Assembly (NCBI GenBank): GCA_037367355.1
Contig: CM074701.1
Coordinates: forward strand, 1,178,001 to 1,242,000
Direction: 5' to 3'
Source of the DNA: Neoscytalidium dimidiatum
Lineage: Eukaryota; Ascomycota; Dothideomycetes; Botryosphaeriales; Botryosphaeriaceae
Length of the DNA stretch: 64,000 bases
In this document: positions 1 to 10,794 of the stretch, piece after piece
Layout of the letters: every line of letters starts with the position of its first letter
How positions within the stretch are numbered: the first letter of the stretch is position 1
Translations under genes and position numbers: made by a program
The notes under the pieces: generated by a model
The model's database searches: none
What the model was told of the DNA's origin: nothing
The model's input: only the letters and a program-made list of their open reading frames with translations

Positions 1-1488
1 TGCTCAACGCGATAGCAACAACTGCAACACTCAGGTGAACCCGCTGTCTGTGTTACGGTTACGGCCTACTTGCGGCTGACAGGGCAGTAGGTGGCATTAC
101 CGACAGCACAGCCCTCGACCCAGAAGCGTAAACGAGATACGTCGGATCAACCTGAACGCAAACGCCAGCGATCGCCTTCGGCCACAGCTGGAGCTGCCCA
201 CGAGGAAAAAACGAGCGACAGCACCGAGTGCAGTAACCCTATCGATTTCTGGCGGACCCACCAACGCTGGCCACGAAGCTTCTTTGAGCCTGGTAGTAAC
301 ATGAGTCAACAACATGCTGGGAGAAGCTCTTCGGGTACCCCTCGTCGGAAGGCATCAGCGCCATCCGTCACATCCAGCGAGGCCTCGGGGGATCGGAAGA
401 GCACACCCTATCACAAGCCAACGTTCACCCTCCTGCTGGAGACCACGGGCAGCTTCTTGGGTAAATACGTGAGGAGCGATGGACTGGAAAGGGGTCCCTT
501 GAAGACCAGTAGCGATCTCTGTCGGGACCTACTAGAGATGGAGCAGGACCTTCCCCAAGACTCATTGTTCTCCGACGACTTTTTTGAGGACACTTGCGAA
601 ATGATACAGGAGCGGAATGAGGCAAAGGTAATTCAAGACATTGCTCGGCTGATAGTTCCCTCTGCCCAGACTCTTTCTGTCCGTGGCTCGAGACATCTCC
701 GAATCCTCGTTGAGTCTGTCAACGAGGCCTGGGCCAAAGCTATCCCCTCGCACCGCGATTTCCCTCATCCGAAACCGGACTATTCTGTCGGCTTCAAATG
801 GTCCTCTTTCACGAAAGAGCAGTTTGAGAAGCTAAAAATCCTGGTCGGCGATATTGTGGATAGATCCGAGTCGCGATTCGCAGCCACATACTTTATGTAC
901 TTCCCCTTCCTTACCTGTGAGGTCAAGTGTGGCGCGGCTGCCCTCGACATTGCCGACCGGCAAAATGCACACAGCGCGACGATTGCAGTACGGGCCGTGG
1001 TGGAGCTATTCAGGCTGGTCAAGCGTGAGAAGGAGCTTCATCGTAAGATACTGGCTTTCTCGGTCTCCCACGACCACAACACTGTCAGAATTTATGGCCA
1101 CTATCCTGTCATCGACGGCAAGGAGACGACGTATTATCGTCACAGTATCCGAAATTTCAGCTTCACGGAACAAGACGGGAAGGACAAGTGGACAGCTTAT
1201 AGGTTTACGAAGAACGTCTACGACAATTGGATGCCTGACCACTTCAAGTGGATTTGCTCCGCCATAGATGAGATCCCGCCCGACATCAACTTCGATGTTT
1301 CTCAAGAGTCGGAATTGCACTTCTCTACCGGCCTTGCGCCAGAGCAGGAAAGCCTTCACCGCCCGCGATCGGAAAGCTCAATGTCAGTCGTTCGCCCCGA
1401 TGACGGATCAAGTGTTGCGGAGACTGGGCACACGACACCCGACACGTCTGTTTCTCAGACATGCAAGAAACCAAGACGAAGGCGGTAA
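1..1488 (+). CDS. PD-(D/E)XK nuclease-like fungal protein (5' end outside window)
   Basis: The frame is open from the left edge. Proposed exons are 1-34 and 91-1488. The 56-nt intron 35-90 has donor GTGAAC, a CTGAC branch and a TAG acceptor, and exon 1 stays open to base 2, so the start codon probably lies outside the window. Otherwise the first in-frame ATG is at 301. The protein begins with a Lys/Arg-rich, low-complexity, nuclear-type region and then has a compact domain. The Asp of PDYSVGF (base 778) and the E-x-K of CEVKCG (bases 919-927) match the D...ExK core of the fungal PD-(D/E)XK-like (DUF7924-type) family. The C-terminus KKPRRRR looks like a nuclear signal. These proteins are common in moulds but their function is not settled, so nuclease activity is only inferred from the fold signature. 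Confidence 0.75.
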
Positions 1489-2136
1489 AAACGCACTTGC
1501 TCAGTACTCTTTTCGGCCCGTTTGAAGGATTTGACTCGAGTCAAGGAGGAAATGTGACGAATGTGGGCGTCACAGTCAAGGATATTCCTCTGATGAACGT
1601 AAGCTTCTGCCGTCTCTTTCGCAGGGTGAAGCCTCGCTCTTGCCGTAACCGGCCTCTCCCTTGAAAAGAAATAATTTTCTGGGGACTTGTTCGGCGCGTA
1701 TTCGAGAAGAATGCCATCTTCATGCCAGCCCTTGAATTCAATGATGCGAGGATGCCTTCTAGACCTCTGAAAGATGCTTGATTCAACCTTGAGCGAATCC
1801 AATGATCCTCTAAAGTATGGGTACTTCAAAACGGTTGGATGTTGCACAAGGCCGCGGCCGAGAGCAACACCGACACCACGTTCACAATCGTTGAAGAAAA
1901 CTCTTCCCCGGCGCATATATTCTGCGAGGATTAGATACTATTCGGCCAGTGGTGGCCCCGTCTTTATACAGATGGAGGGGCGAAATCATTAGCAAATCGC
2001 CTTCGGTCTTCGGAACCGAAAATAGGTTCCCGGGACTTTGGTTGGCTGGCTGATACATAAGTACCCTGTAAAGCACGACTATTGATGGGTCCTCCGGCTG
2101 GCCCGTTCCATCGTATATGCGTACGACAACAGCCAT
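1455..2136 (-). pseudogene. Degenerate fungal protein-kinase fragment
   Basis: An ATG-initiated frame (1916 down to 1455, 153 codons) reads like the N-lobe and catalytic loop of fungal kinases. It has a VLKYP segment, then RRHPRIIEFKGW, EDGILLEYAPN (hinge), SRERPVTARARL and AKETAEAYVHQRNILDCDAHIRH. In the family the last stretch is normally HCDIxxxN. Here the His and the Asn are lost and no DFG segment follows, so it cannot be an active kinase as read. A second ATG-initiated frame (2136-1882) lies directly upstream, overlapping in another frame, and may be the frameshifted 5' part. The 3' end overlaps the last 34 bases of the nuclease-like gene on the other strand. I infer a decayed gene; an intron arrangement that rescues part of it is not excluded. 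Confidence 0.5.
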
Positions 2137-2670
2137 TAATTCAACTACCTATAAGCCGCGTATATAATTATGGATACACGAAACCAGTTTCTAATGCTTC
2201 AACTCCGTTAAAGTATAATTTACTCACCTAAAAATCTACTTTCTCTCAAAACATATATCTACTACGCCAGTCGCCCACAGCTATCAGTAACAAGATATCC
2301 ATACTTTTATTGTTTCCGGAGGCCCAGAAAACGGTCAGCATTGTCGATGCCTCTGCTTAGCATGGTGTGGACCTTTCCCACGAATTATGCGCCTCTCTCA
2401 GCCCTCTACGGCTATCCCTCGATATCATGTTATCGTCTGACACCAACACGTACATATTCGGGCCCTCCGTTACAATGAAGCGAGAGGACAGCCCCCAAAT
2501 AACATTCACTCTCGCGTGCTGGACGAATGCAGCGAAAACCGCGGACGCGATTAACTCATCTTGTTGTTTTTCTCATCAACAAGCCTACTTCTGTACCGGC
2601 TGTTGAACGTTCAAATACATATTATTAATCATATCGCATTCATATGTACACACAGTAAAACATCGCAGAA
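2137..2670. other. Intergenic, AT-rich
   Basis: I see no convincing gene. The sequence is AT-rich with short unconnected frames. It probably holds the 3' flank of the leftward gene ending at 2671. Confidence 0.5.
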
Positions 2671-4260
2671 TCAAGCCGTCGGCCTGAAGATGATGCGCCT
2701 GTACGCCGTCAATTCCTGCGGCCGGGCGTCCGTGACGCTCAAGATGACGTGAATCGTCTACACAAGCCAGTCAGTCAGCCGACATTCCAGAAGCGAATAT
2801 AAGATCCATCGACGGAACTCACCGAGTTGTTGTTCGGCGTGACCTCGACCACGCTGCCGGTGTCGCTCAGCGGGGTGAAGGTGACGTTCGGGCTGACGCG
2901 GGGGATGTCGCCCTCCAGGCGCATGGACGGCTCGCGGTAGTGGAACCAGTCGAACGCCAAGCCGTCGTTGTCCGGATCCCACGACTCGGACGCGTCGAGC
3001 ACGACCGACTCGCCGAGCGTGTACTCGACCTCGAGGGCGTCGAAGCCGCACGACCCGTTGACCACCGCGACGGGGATGTGGTTGACCTCGTCCGGGTTCG
3101 CGTGGACGGACCACTGCATGCGGGCGGCGAAGTCGTACTGGAAGGCCTTGCGCCAGCGCCAGATGGAGGCGTACTTGGAGAAGAAGGTGTCGTTGTTGGC
3201 GCCGATGGCGAAGTCGGAGGCGTCGCTGTAGGCGCTGGTGAGGCCGGAGCTGTCGGCCAGGATGTAGCGGCCGCCCCAGCCGCCCCACTCCGGGTGCTCG
3301 GGGGCGTTGAGGCCGTTGGGGAGCAGGCCCAGGAAGGAGGGCGTGTCGCCCTCCATGATGTAGCTCCAGTTCAGGTAGTGCGAGCCCAGCGCGCCCAGGC
3401 GGATGTTCTGCTGCAGCCATTCGTTCGTCACGAGCGACGTGTCGGGACCGCCCTTGTCGAAGGGGCGGAGCACTTCGCCGGAGATGCCCTGGAGGGAAGG
3501 AGAGTTGTTGGTTAGTGGAGGATGGGGTGCGCCGGGGGGCTACACTTACAATCCAGGTCGGGATGGAGTACTCGCTGAAGCCGTGGATGGAGACGATGTA
3601 GAAGAGGGTGGGGAAGTTGTAACGGATCCACGGGCCCGAGTTGTCCTGGTCGGAGATGGAGTAGACGCGGAGCTTTTTCACGAAGGCGGCGATTTCCTCC
3701 TCGCTGCGCGTCTTCTTGACCTCGTTGAGAGCCTCGGCTAGCACGTTGGCGCCACCCCAGGCAAGGACCCAGAGCGGATCCTCGGACGCGTCCGTGGCAT
3801 TGATCAGAGCGACAGATGCGTTGCTGAGGGATGGCTCATCGAGAGCCGCAAGGCCGTAGACCGGGTGGCCGACGACAACGCTGGCGAGGAGGTCCTCGGC
3901 GGGCGGGTAGGCGCCGGCCTCGGGGACATTGGCATTGAGGTTGTCAATGACCTCGCCGTAGCCGTTGATAACGCCTAGGATGGAGGGAGTGTCGACGGAG
4001 TCGTTCTTCCACGTGGAGGTGACGCCGGCGATGTTGACGAGGTTCAGCTCGTTGGCGTGGGTCATCAGGCGCACCAGACTCATCTGGTCGTCAGGCTCGT
4101 TGGAGATGTCGGTCATGACGAAGACGCGCGGCTTGTTCTCGTAGCGAGCATTTTCGCAAATGCCGGTCTGGAGAGCTGCGTTGGCGACGGAGGCGCTGAG
4201 GCACAGCAGGCCTGAGACGGCAAGAAGCCGGTTGGACAGGAACGAAGCGGCGCCGATCAT
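2671..4260 (-). CDS. Secreted DUF1593 / Sde182-like protein (nucleoside hydrolase-like fold)
   Basis: Exons are 4260-3550, 3488-2823 and 2757-2671 (487 aa). Introns of 61 and 65 nt have donors GTAAGT and GTGAGT and acceptors CAG and TAG, and frame is kept at phase 0. The start is the ATG at 4260. It gives a signal peptide with a hydrophobic LLAVSGLLCLSASVANA stretch and cleavage near residue 28. The mature protein begins with RVFVMTDISNEPDDQMS, the Asp-rich motif of the DUF1593 (nucleoside-hydrolase-like) domain, and continues through WVLAWGGANVLAEAL. The C-terminal half has the DxDNDGLxFDWFHY and HVILSVTD...LTAYRRII features of the Sde182 C-terminal domain. Family members are extracellular and have been linked to polysaccharide binding or degradation; the substrate here is unknown. 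The gene looks intact. Several NxS/T sites fit secretion. Confidence 0.88.
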
Positions 4261-4480
4261 GGTTTCAGCCTTGAGGAGCACGCTGCGGCGCGGAACCCAG
4301 GAGAGCGGACCGGTATTTGTACTATGGTACCCAGCATAAGTATTGTTAGTGCGAGTCCGTGCGGCGCACGGGGATGCCCGGAGACGCTACACTAGAATTG
4401 CATAGAAAATACGCGAATATCTCCGAGTATCCCTTTGTCAGCTTAAAACACCCTTGTGCCTATACCTCCCACTGTACACA
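4261..4480. promoter_or_regulatory. Upstream region of the DUF1593-like gene
   Basis: This lies between the ATG at 4260 (minus strand) and the CA-rich repeat. I cannot assign a TATA box or specific sites. It is the only space available for the promoter of the leftward gene before the decayed transposon. Confidence 0.3.
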
Positions 4481-4571
4481 GCGCACACACGCACACACGC
4501 ACACACGCACACATACGCACACACGCACACACACGCATACACACGCACGCACGCACGCACGCACGCACGCA
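4481..4571. repeat. CA/GCAC-rich microsatellite
   Basis: About 90 bases of interrupted ACAC and CACACG units grade into an uninterrupted run of GCAC tetranucleotides at the right end. It abuts the start codon of the decayed Tc1-type transposase at 4575, so it lies in or at the 5' terminal region of that element and may have replaced the left terminal repeat. Confidence 0.9.
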
Positions 4572-4574
4572 GCT

Positions 4575-5720
4575 ATGGATTTAAATCCGCCCTCTACGCC
4601 CTAGCCTAAGAGATATAAGGAGCCTGACCTATCACGCGATAACCGCCTACGATGCCTAACCCTACGAGAGATTAGCTAGCACTACGACGAGATTGCTAGC
4701 CAGATTGGTTGTACGCTACGCCAAGTATAAACGGCCTATAATACAAACTATCTAACGCTAAAGAAACGTAAGGGTAGGCTAGGTACGCTATCTAATAAGC
4801 AGATTGACTCTCTAGAGACGTTCGTCTGCTCGTTACGTACGAATAGGCTCCTCTCTTACCTCTAGCTCTCGGTTGGCCCATTCGCTTATTACGGTGTAGG
4901 CGCCGATACGATAAGAAGAGCGCTATATAGCCGTGGCTATAAGCGCTACGTAGTATATTAAAAACTACCTCTCTCTAAGAAGAATCGACAAGATCGACTA
5001 CGCTTTGCTCTTAAGTATAAGGACTGGACAATTTACTAGTAGAGCCTAGTTCTCTAGACTAATAAGACGTAGGTAACTGGTGGAAGATATCGCAAGCAAT
5101 ACGTTACGAGAAAGAAGGATAAGGCGCTTAATCCGACATGCGTAGTAGAGAAGATACGTCGAAAACGAGGGTAGATGTTTTAGGGCTCCTTTTATAGCTG
5201 TACACTAGGGCCAGCCCTCTTCTAGGAAAAGAGCTGGGGGATAATCAATTAGGGCTCTTATCGTAAGCATATTCTGCCTATTCTAGAGGAGTACTTAAGG
5301 AGCCATCCGTACCTCTATATTATATAGGATTACGCCCTAGGTCACTCTGCTACGGCGACTATAGTAGATATAGCTAAGAGGGGTATTCCTATGATTTACT
5401 GGCCTGCTTTCTTACCAGACCTGAATCTAATTAAGACAATATGGAACTGGATAAAGGACTGGATAGAGCAGAACTATCCTAATAAGAATCTAAGCTATAA
5501 GATGCTTAGGGAGGTAGTTATAAGAGCCTAGCACGTAGTAGTAACTAAGGAGCGGCTGAGAGAGTTACTTAACACCATACCATAGCGCTGTAAGGACGTA
5601 ATTAAGGCTAGCGAATGGCATATAAAGTGGTAGCAAAGTGGAGCACAGCGTAGTAGGAGAATTACTATAATTTACAGGCGTTTTTAGTAGAGTTTCTCCG
5701 AGATTCTGTGCCCCACTTTT
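4575..5720 (+). mobile_element. RIP-mutated Tc1/mariner-type transposon, transposase pseudogene
   Basis: One frame from the ATG at 4575 to the TAG at 5631-5633 (353 codons) reads as a complete fungal Tc1-like transposase with no frameshift but about 16 internal stops (mostly TAG, two TAA). Recognisable parts are an N-terminal helix-turn-helix (LSRDNRLRCLTLREIS, then QIGCTLRQV), a central VTGGRYRKQYVTRK, DYALGHSAT with the second catalytic Asp at 5328, and PDLNLIKTIWNWIK near the third site. Stops fall where the family has Trp or Gln. The first catalytic Asp reads AAT (5061) and the third, normally Glu, reads AAG (5433). These are G-to-A changes after T, as RIP causes. A near-perfect inverted pair (5635-5648 and 5706-5720) lies downstream and may be terminal or subterminal repeat. 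The left end is not resolved. It is a dead copy. Confidence 0.9.
5634..5720. repeat. Inverted repeat at the 3' end of the Tc1-type element
   Basis: AAAGTGGAGCACAG (5635-5648) matches the reverse complement of CTGTGCCCCACTTT (5706-5719) with one mismatch over 14 bases, separated by 57 bases. Its position just after the transposase stop suggests part of the terminal or subterminal repeat system. No matching left copy was found, so the element limit at about 5720 is tentative. Confidence 0.55.
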
Positions 5721-8700
5721 GATGTGCACTAACAATACTTCTGCTTGATACCACAGTACTCCCAAGAGAGCGGTGCAGACGGGCATTGTCGAGGCAATTC
5801 GGTGGCAGAAGCGCCGAAGAAAAGGGTTATTTTGCCCAGGAAGGGATTGAGTCCGGGCGGGATTGGAGCAGCGGAGCAGCGAAGACGGCGGTCCCCTCGT
5901 CCGCAAGAAATTTCCGGGCATGCCATCTCGTGATGAGCTCACCGTGCGGAGGATCGGCGCAGCTCCCCGCGATTCTGAGTGTGGAGTGCGTCACCGACCA
6001 GGGCGCCATGTGCGCTCCCAAAGAGGCAACCGGAGCCACCGCATGCCGCGACGGGCCGTTTAGCGCCGGCGAACGGAGGCCTCAACAGCTCAAGCACCGG
6101 CACAAAAATCACTCGCAGCCTCTTCGACTGTGCCTGGAGGCCGGACTCTGCGCGCCGAGACGGAGTGGCCGGGCGCTCGAAGGTCTTTCCGGAATCGCGT
6201 GACGGCAGCCTTCTGGTGGGCCGGCCGGCCTTTGCGGAGCACGGAGGAAGCCGGTTTGGGTGAGAGCGGGAGGCCTGGGCGTGCTCACGACTCGTGGCTT
6301 CTTGACTGTGGTACTGGATTGACGTCCTGCTGCGCCGCGTCGAGTAGGTATAAGAGTGGTGTTGGTGGCCCATCAGCCTGGTGTCTGCATTGGAGACCAA
6401 CACCAAAAATTAAAAAAAAAAGTGTGCAGGAACGCATCCTACGCCGCAAGCCAGCCGAGGACCATAGCCGATGGCCGATGTTCAGCCGCGATGGTGCCGC
6501 ACTTGTGCCATTCTTCTCCGCCCGCCTGACTCCGGGGCTCCAGCTCCTCCACCGCAGAGAGCGCACCGACGTCACCTCGACCGCATTCTCGCCCGCCGCT
6601 CCCTGGCTGCTCGTCTCTTCTCGAACGCCGTCGTCCCAGCATCTCGCGCTTTTGCGTGACTGACCCCAAGTCACCCGGTATGCGAACCATATCACAAGGT
6701 GGTCGAGTCCAGTAACCGTGACATCCAAACCGAGTATTCGGTCCCGTTCACCAAAATTGCTCCCGTTTGGCAGGTAAATCCCGATGCTTTGACCAGCCTG
6801 ACTAGCTGGCGCCCTCCTGTTCCTGGCTCTTGGCAGCAGCGACTTTGATTTGCACTTGCGTCCCATGTGCCTCAACAAACCAGAACATGGTCCCTCGGGC
6901 CCCAGAATTTTCCCAAAATCTACTACGTTTAATGGGGCCTCTCCGGATATGGCCAGGGAAGCCTGAACTGCCGCCGGAGCAGACTGGATTGCGTAGCTGC
7001 GTAGCATCCACCAAGGCGAAGGAGCCGACAACGGCATAGGCCGCCGGTCGTTGCCGTGCATACCACGCCATATAGCTCACCGATCCTGGCTTTCTCGACC
7101 TCTCCATGTCGGTGTGACGGACAGCTCAGCGGGTAGCCACGCGGCTGAACAAAGCATGGACTCTTACTTTTCCCATCTGCTTTCTCCCCGACCCTCTTCT
7201 CAGCGGTCCCCCGCGGAGGTTCAGGACGCAGACAGTGGGCTGTCTCGCCGGTGCTCTAACCATTTCTGTTTTGCATTTGGTAAGCCTCTACTTGAAAAGA
7301 GCGTAGATCACCTGGCTGTAGACCTACCTAACACCTTCACTCTCTCTTCTTTCATTCATCGCAAGTCTCTTTTTCCCGGAACAAAATATCTCATTGCCCG
7401 TATTTTAAGCCCATCAGCCCCAGCGTATGCGTGAGTTGCTATTGACCACTGCCACGGTGAGCCTTGTGGATTACATGGACATTCTGGTGCGCACTTCCGG
7501 GACTGCCGGGCCCAGTCACAACAAGCTATGCTAGCAGGTAGAGCACATAGGCCAACCAGGAGGCTTAAGCAAAGGAGCCAGTGAAGTCATCTCGACGGCA
7601 AAGAGCCGCATCTGGAATCTGTCGACTGTGAAAAGCTTGATCACTAGCTCGACGCCCATTCGAAAACATACCAAACACAGCCGAAATCCTCGCCATTAAA
7701 GGACGCCATCGGGTCGTAGGGCTGACGCAATCCGACAACGGATAGCGAGACGTATGCTATGAACAACGAGATGGCGAGTACGGCGAGTGCGGGTATCTGC
7801 TTCAACCAGGCCCCCGTCAGCTCTGACCCTGAATCCTGGCTTCTTCGCAACGCCGAAAGAAATAGCCTACCATGATTTCCTCTACGGACAATGGATAGCT
7901 CTGAGGCCAGCTGAAAATGGCGTCTTCACGACCCGCACTATCCTAAGTTCAAACATGTCACACTGATGCGTTACGAAACTTGCGTCGGAGGTGGCGCTCG
8001 CTGAGAGGCTTGTGAGGTGGCTTTCGAGATGTCCGAGTAACTAACCCGAGTCGGCAGCTGAACGCTAGAGGGGACAAAGAAGTTACAGCTGGCCACGTAG
8101 GTGACCGAGGAACAGACTGAAATAGCGAGATGTGCAGCTGACGCCGCTGAAGAATTCTGGAGAAGCTCTGGCGGTATTGAATGGAGTGGAGGGAAGAATT
8201 GTGAGTGATTCTCCCAAGACGGATAAGGAAATGGCAAATACCGAAAACTCAATACCGAAGCTTATATGATATCGACCAATTAGGAACCAAGGATGATCTC
8301 CTGTGATCCGGCTGCGGCCGCAGCGCTCGATTTTCCTCATACGGTTTATTCGGAAGGCATCTGTCGCCAGCTGAAGCTTACAAATGATCTCGCGACAGCT
8401 GACTGGTCCGCACCAAAAAAAAAAAAAAAGATTAAAACTGCCGAAGAGATGTTCGTCGTTTCACACCACTCCATTTTATAGCTGCTGAATGCAAACCGCT
8501 AGCAGACCACAACAATAAATGCTCGACTTAAGCGCGTTACACAAATGACACAACTTCCGGTCAATCTGCATAGATAATCGTGCACGTAACAGTTGTTTTC
8601 GAGGTAGAGAGAAGGATAACTGTTTCCTAATTAAAAAATCCACTCCATATTCTATATTTCATACACTATCAGTGTCTAATTTGCATCTATTGCTGCTCCT

Positions 8701-9492
8701 TTGTCAGCCTTGCTCATTTTGCTTCCAGGCTCCCAGATAGAGTAGTCCTCAGGAATAGAAACAAGTACTACATCAATCTTCCTCGGCAAAGCGCCACCAC
8801 AACCATCGATTGATTAACTTTGCCTATTCTCACAACACAACTCAGTTTCACACTACGCGAACAAACGGCGGATTTAGTCAGACTCTGGTTGATTGATTGT
8901 AGTATGAACTCAATTCCAGTGTTCTTAGGGCTTTAGGTTGAGTTCTGAGCTGATTTACGGTGTGGCCAAGCTTGGGATGTGGAGACTTTGTTTCGGCACG
9001 TCTCGGCAACAATCGGCTCGTAAACTAGGATGCACACAACAAAACACGACCACTATCAGCCTCGGCCGCCCTTTCATCCTATGTAAAAAGCCAATCAGAT
9101 CATGTGGAAGTCATTCCTACCTCTCTAAAACCATCCCACAGTCTCAATTTTTGCGCATTCGGCTCGAAATTACGCCGCCGCTCTGGTGATCAAGCCGATG
9201 AGTCTCCCGGAACGGTACTAACTCGAACTGTTTCGAACCATCCAATATATTCAGGTCTTGGCTGGCGGACTTAAACGGGGTTAAACTGGAGATTAACCGG
9301 CTCATTCGGATCACCCAAATGTTAAGCTTTGCTTTTCCAAAAGCGGATCAGAGGACGAAAAGAAAGCGCGTATCCTTCATGTGGTCCTTGGAATTTAAAA
9401 GCAATCCATTTTCTAAGCTCAGATTGCAATTCACTTTTGTTTAGTCAAAGTTTAACCCGCTCAACTCAACTAGATTTGAAGCTTTTGACACA
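5721..9492. other. Unassigned region, mixed GC-rich and AT-rich
   Basis: No complete gene could be built. Bases 5760-6680 are GC-rich with overlapping open frames on both strands (longest 258 codons, minus, 7061-6285), but none shows a recognisable domain and splice sites do not link them convincingly. Bases 8400-9490 are more AT-rich with a 15-base A run at 8416. They include the upstream region of the oxidoreductase starting at 9493. One plausible exon is listed separately at 7644-7910. Confidence 0.4.
7644..7910 (-). CDS. Possible exon with one membrane segment (unrecognised)
   Basis: This 88-codon frame begins directly after an acceptor-like TTTTCAG and ends at a TAG at 7644. It encodes polar sequence followed by a clear hydrophobic segment (PALAVLAISLFIAYVSLSVV) and a short acidic tail. 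A possible upstream exon around 7971-8252 does not join it in a consistent frame. I do not recognise the family. It may be the 3' exon of a small membrane protein or a remnant. Confidence 0.22.
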   Translation of the reverse strand: MASELSIVRRGNHGRLFLSALRRSQDSGSELTGAWLKQIPALAVLAISLFIAYVSLSVVGLRQPYDPMASFNGEDFGCVWYVFEWASS

Positions 9493-10794
9493 ATGGAGAA
9501 CCGCGCTGCGTGGATCACCGCCGCAAAGGCCACCCCTTTCGTCATTAACCCTGCACCATTCCCCAAAGCAGGGCCAGGTGAAATAGTTGTGAAAAATCTT
9601 TCAGTCGCTGTGGTATGTGGTACTATTTCGAATTGTCCTGGACGTTGGCTAACCCTTTTTTATTTTTCTCATAGAACCACATCGACTATAAGATCCAGTA
9701 TGTATTTGTACCTATTACGGCTGAGTCTTGTCACTGACGTGAACAGAGACTTTGGATTCCTCGTGGAAAAGTACCCTTTCATCCTTGGGGAGGATGTTGC
9801 TGGTATTGTTGAAGAGATTGGGCCTGAAGTAACCGGCTTCAAGAAAGGCCAAAGGATCATGGCGTAAGTGAACTGCAATCATCAACCGTACTCCGAAAGA
9901 CGTGCTTGACAGGCTAACGTCATATCAATGTTAGTAATTGCCATAATCTCGAGACGGGCAATGCTGCAAATGGAGGGTTCCAGCTATATACCACCGCTCT
10001 GGAAAGATTTGCATCCCCTATCCCCGACTCTCTGCCATTCGAACGAGCTGTGGTACTCCCAATCGCCATTTCAACGGCTGCAGGTGGGCTCTACCACAAA
10101 AGGCAGCTTAAACTGCCATTTCCGTCAGCAAATCCCGCGCCTACTGGCAAGACGATACTTGTATGGGGAGGTTCCTCATCAGTCGGCTCCACGGTCGTAC
10201 AGCTCGCAGCTGCATCCGGTGTGAGAGTCATTGCAACCGCATCGGTCCATAACCATGAACTCGTGAAGTCTCTGGGTGCTAGCATCGTCATCGATTACAA
10301 ATCTCCGAACTTGGTGGACGAAGTTACCACCGCTTTGACTAGTGGGCCTGGAGAGTTCGCAGGCATCTACGATGCCATTTCCGAAGCAGACAGCTATAGC
10401 AAGGTTGGAGCAGTGCTACGTAGGATTGGTAGCACGTCTTCAATCAAGGTTGTCAATGTGTTGCCTCCGCAGAGCCCACCAGATGGGTTTCGGCCTTCAA
10501 TCGGTAAGCAATGCCCAGCTTGAATGGGATATCGTTCGATTCACTATGACGGCACGAATGATGAAGCTCACGGAAGCAATGTAATCAGTCTTCGCAAACG
10601 ACATCCTCGACGAAACAAACAGGGAAGTGGCCACGGCTGTATGGGGGAAGTTCGTTCCACAAGCTTTGATTAGCGGCCAGATCAAATCTTTTCCGGAACC
10701 TTTCGTCGTGGGTGAGGGCCTGGAGAAAATCCAGGAAGGGCTCAACATCCTTAAATCCGGAGTTTCAGCGAAGAAAGTGGTGGTCAAACTGTGA
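9493..10794 (+). CDS. MDR-family oxidoreductase (quinone/enoyl reductase-like)
   Basis: Exons are 9493-9612, 9675-9697, 9747-9863, 9935-10503 and 10589-10794 (344 aa, the usual size). All introns are GT-AG, 49-85 nt. The N-terminal GroES-like domain shows NHIDYKIQDFG, LGEDVAGIVEEIG and FKKGQRIMA. A Rossmann domain follows with VWGGSSSVGSTVVQLAAASG (NADPH-binding loop), GASIVIDYKSPN, and a C-terminus GVSAKKVVVKL typical of fungal trans-acting enoyl-reductase and zinc-type dehydrogenase-like proteins. The structural zinc Cys set of classical alcohol dehydrogenases is not evident, so it is more likely a zinc-free NADPH-dependent enoyl or quinone reductase. Members often sit in secondary-metabolite clusters, but no synthase gene is nearby. 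The substrate is unknown. The gene appears intact; the fourth intron removes a stretch that contains stops. Confidence 0.88.

Noticed and set aside
6285..7061. 258-codon minus frame
   Set aside because: GC-rich region with equally open frames on the other strand, no family motif and unusual composition.
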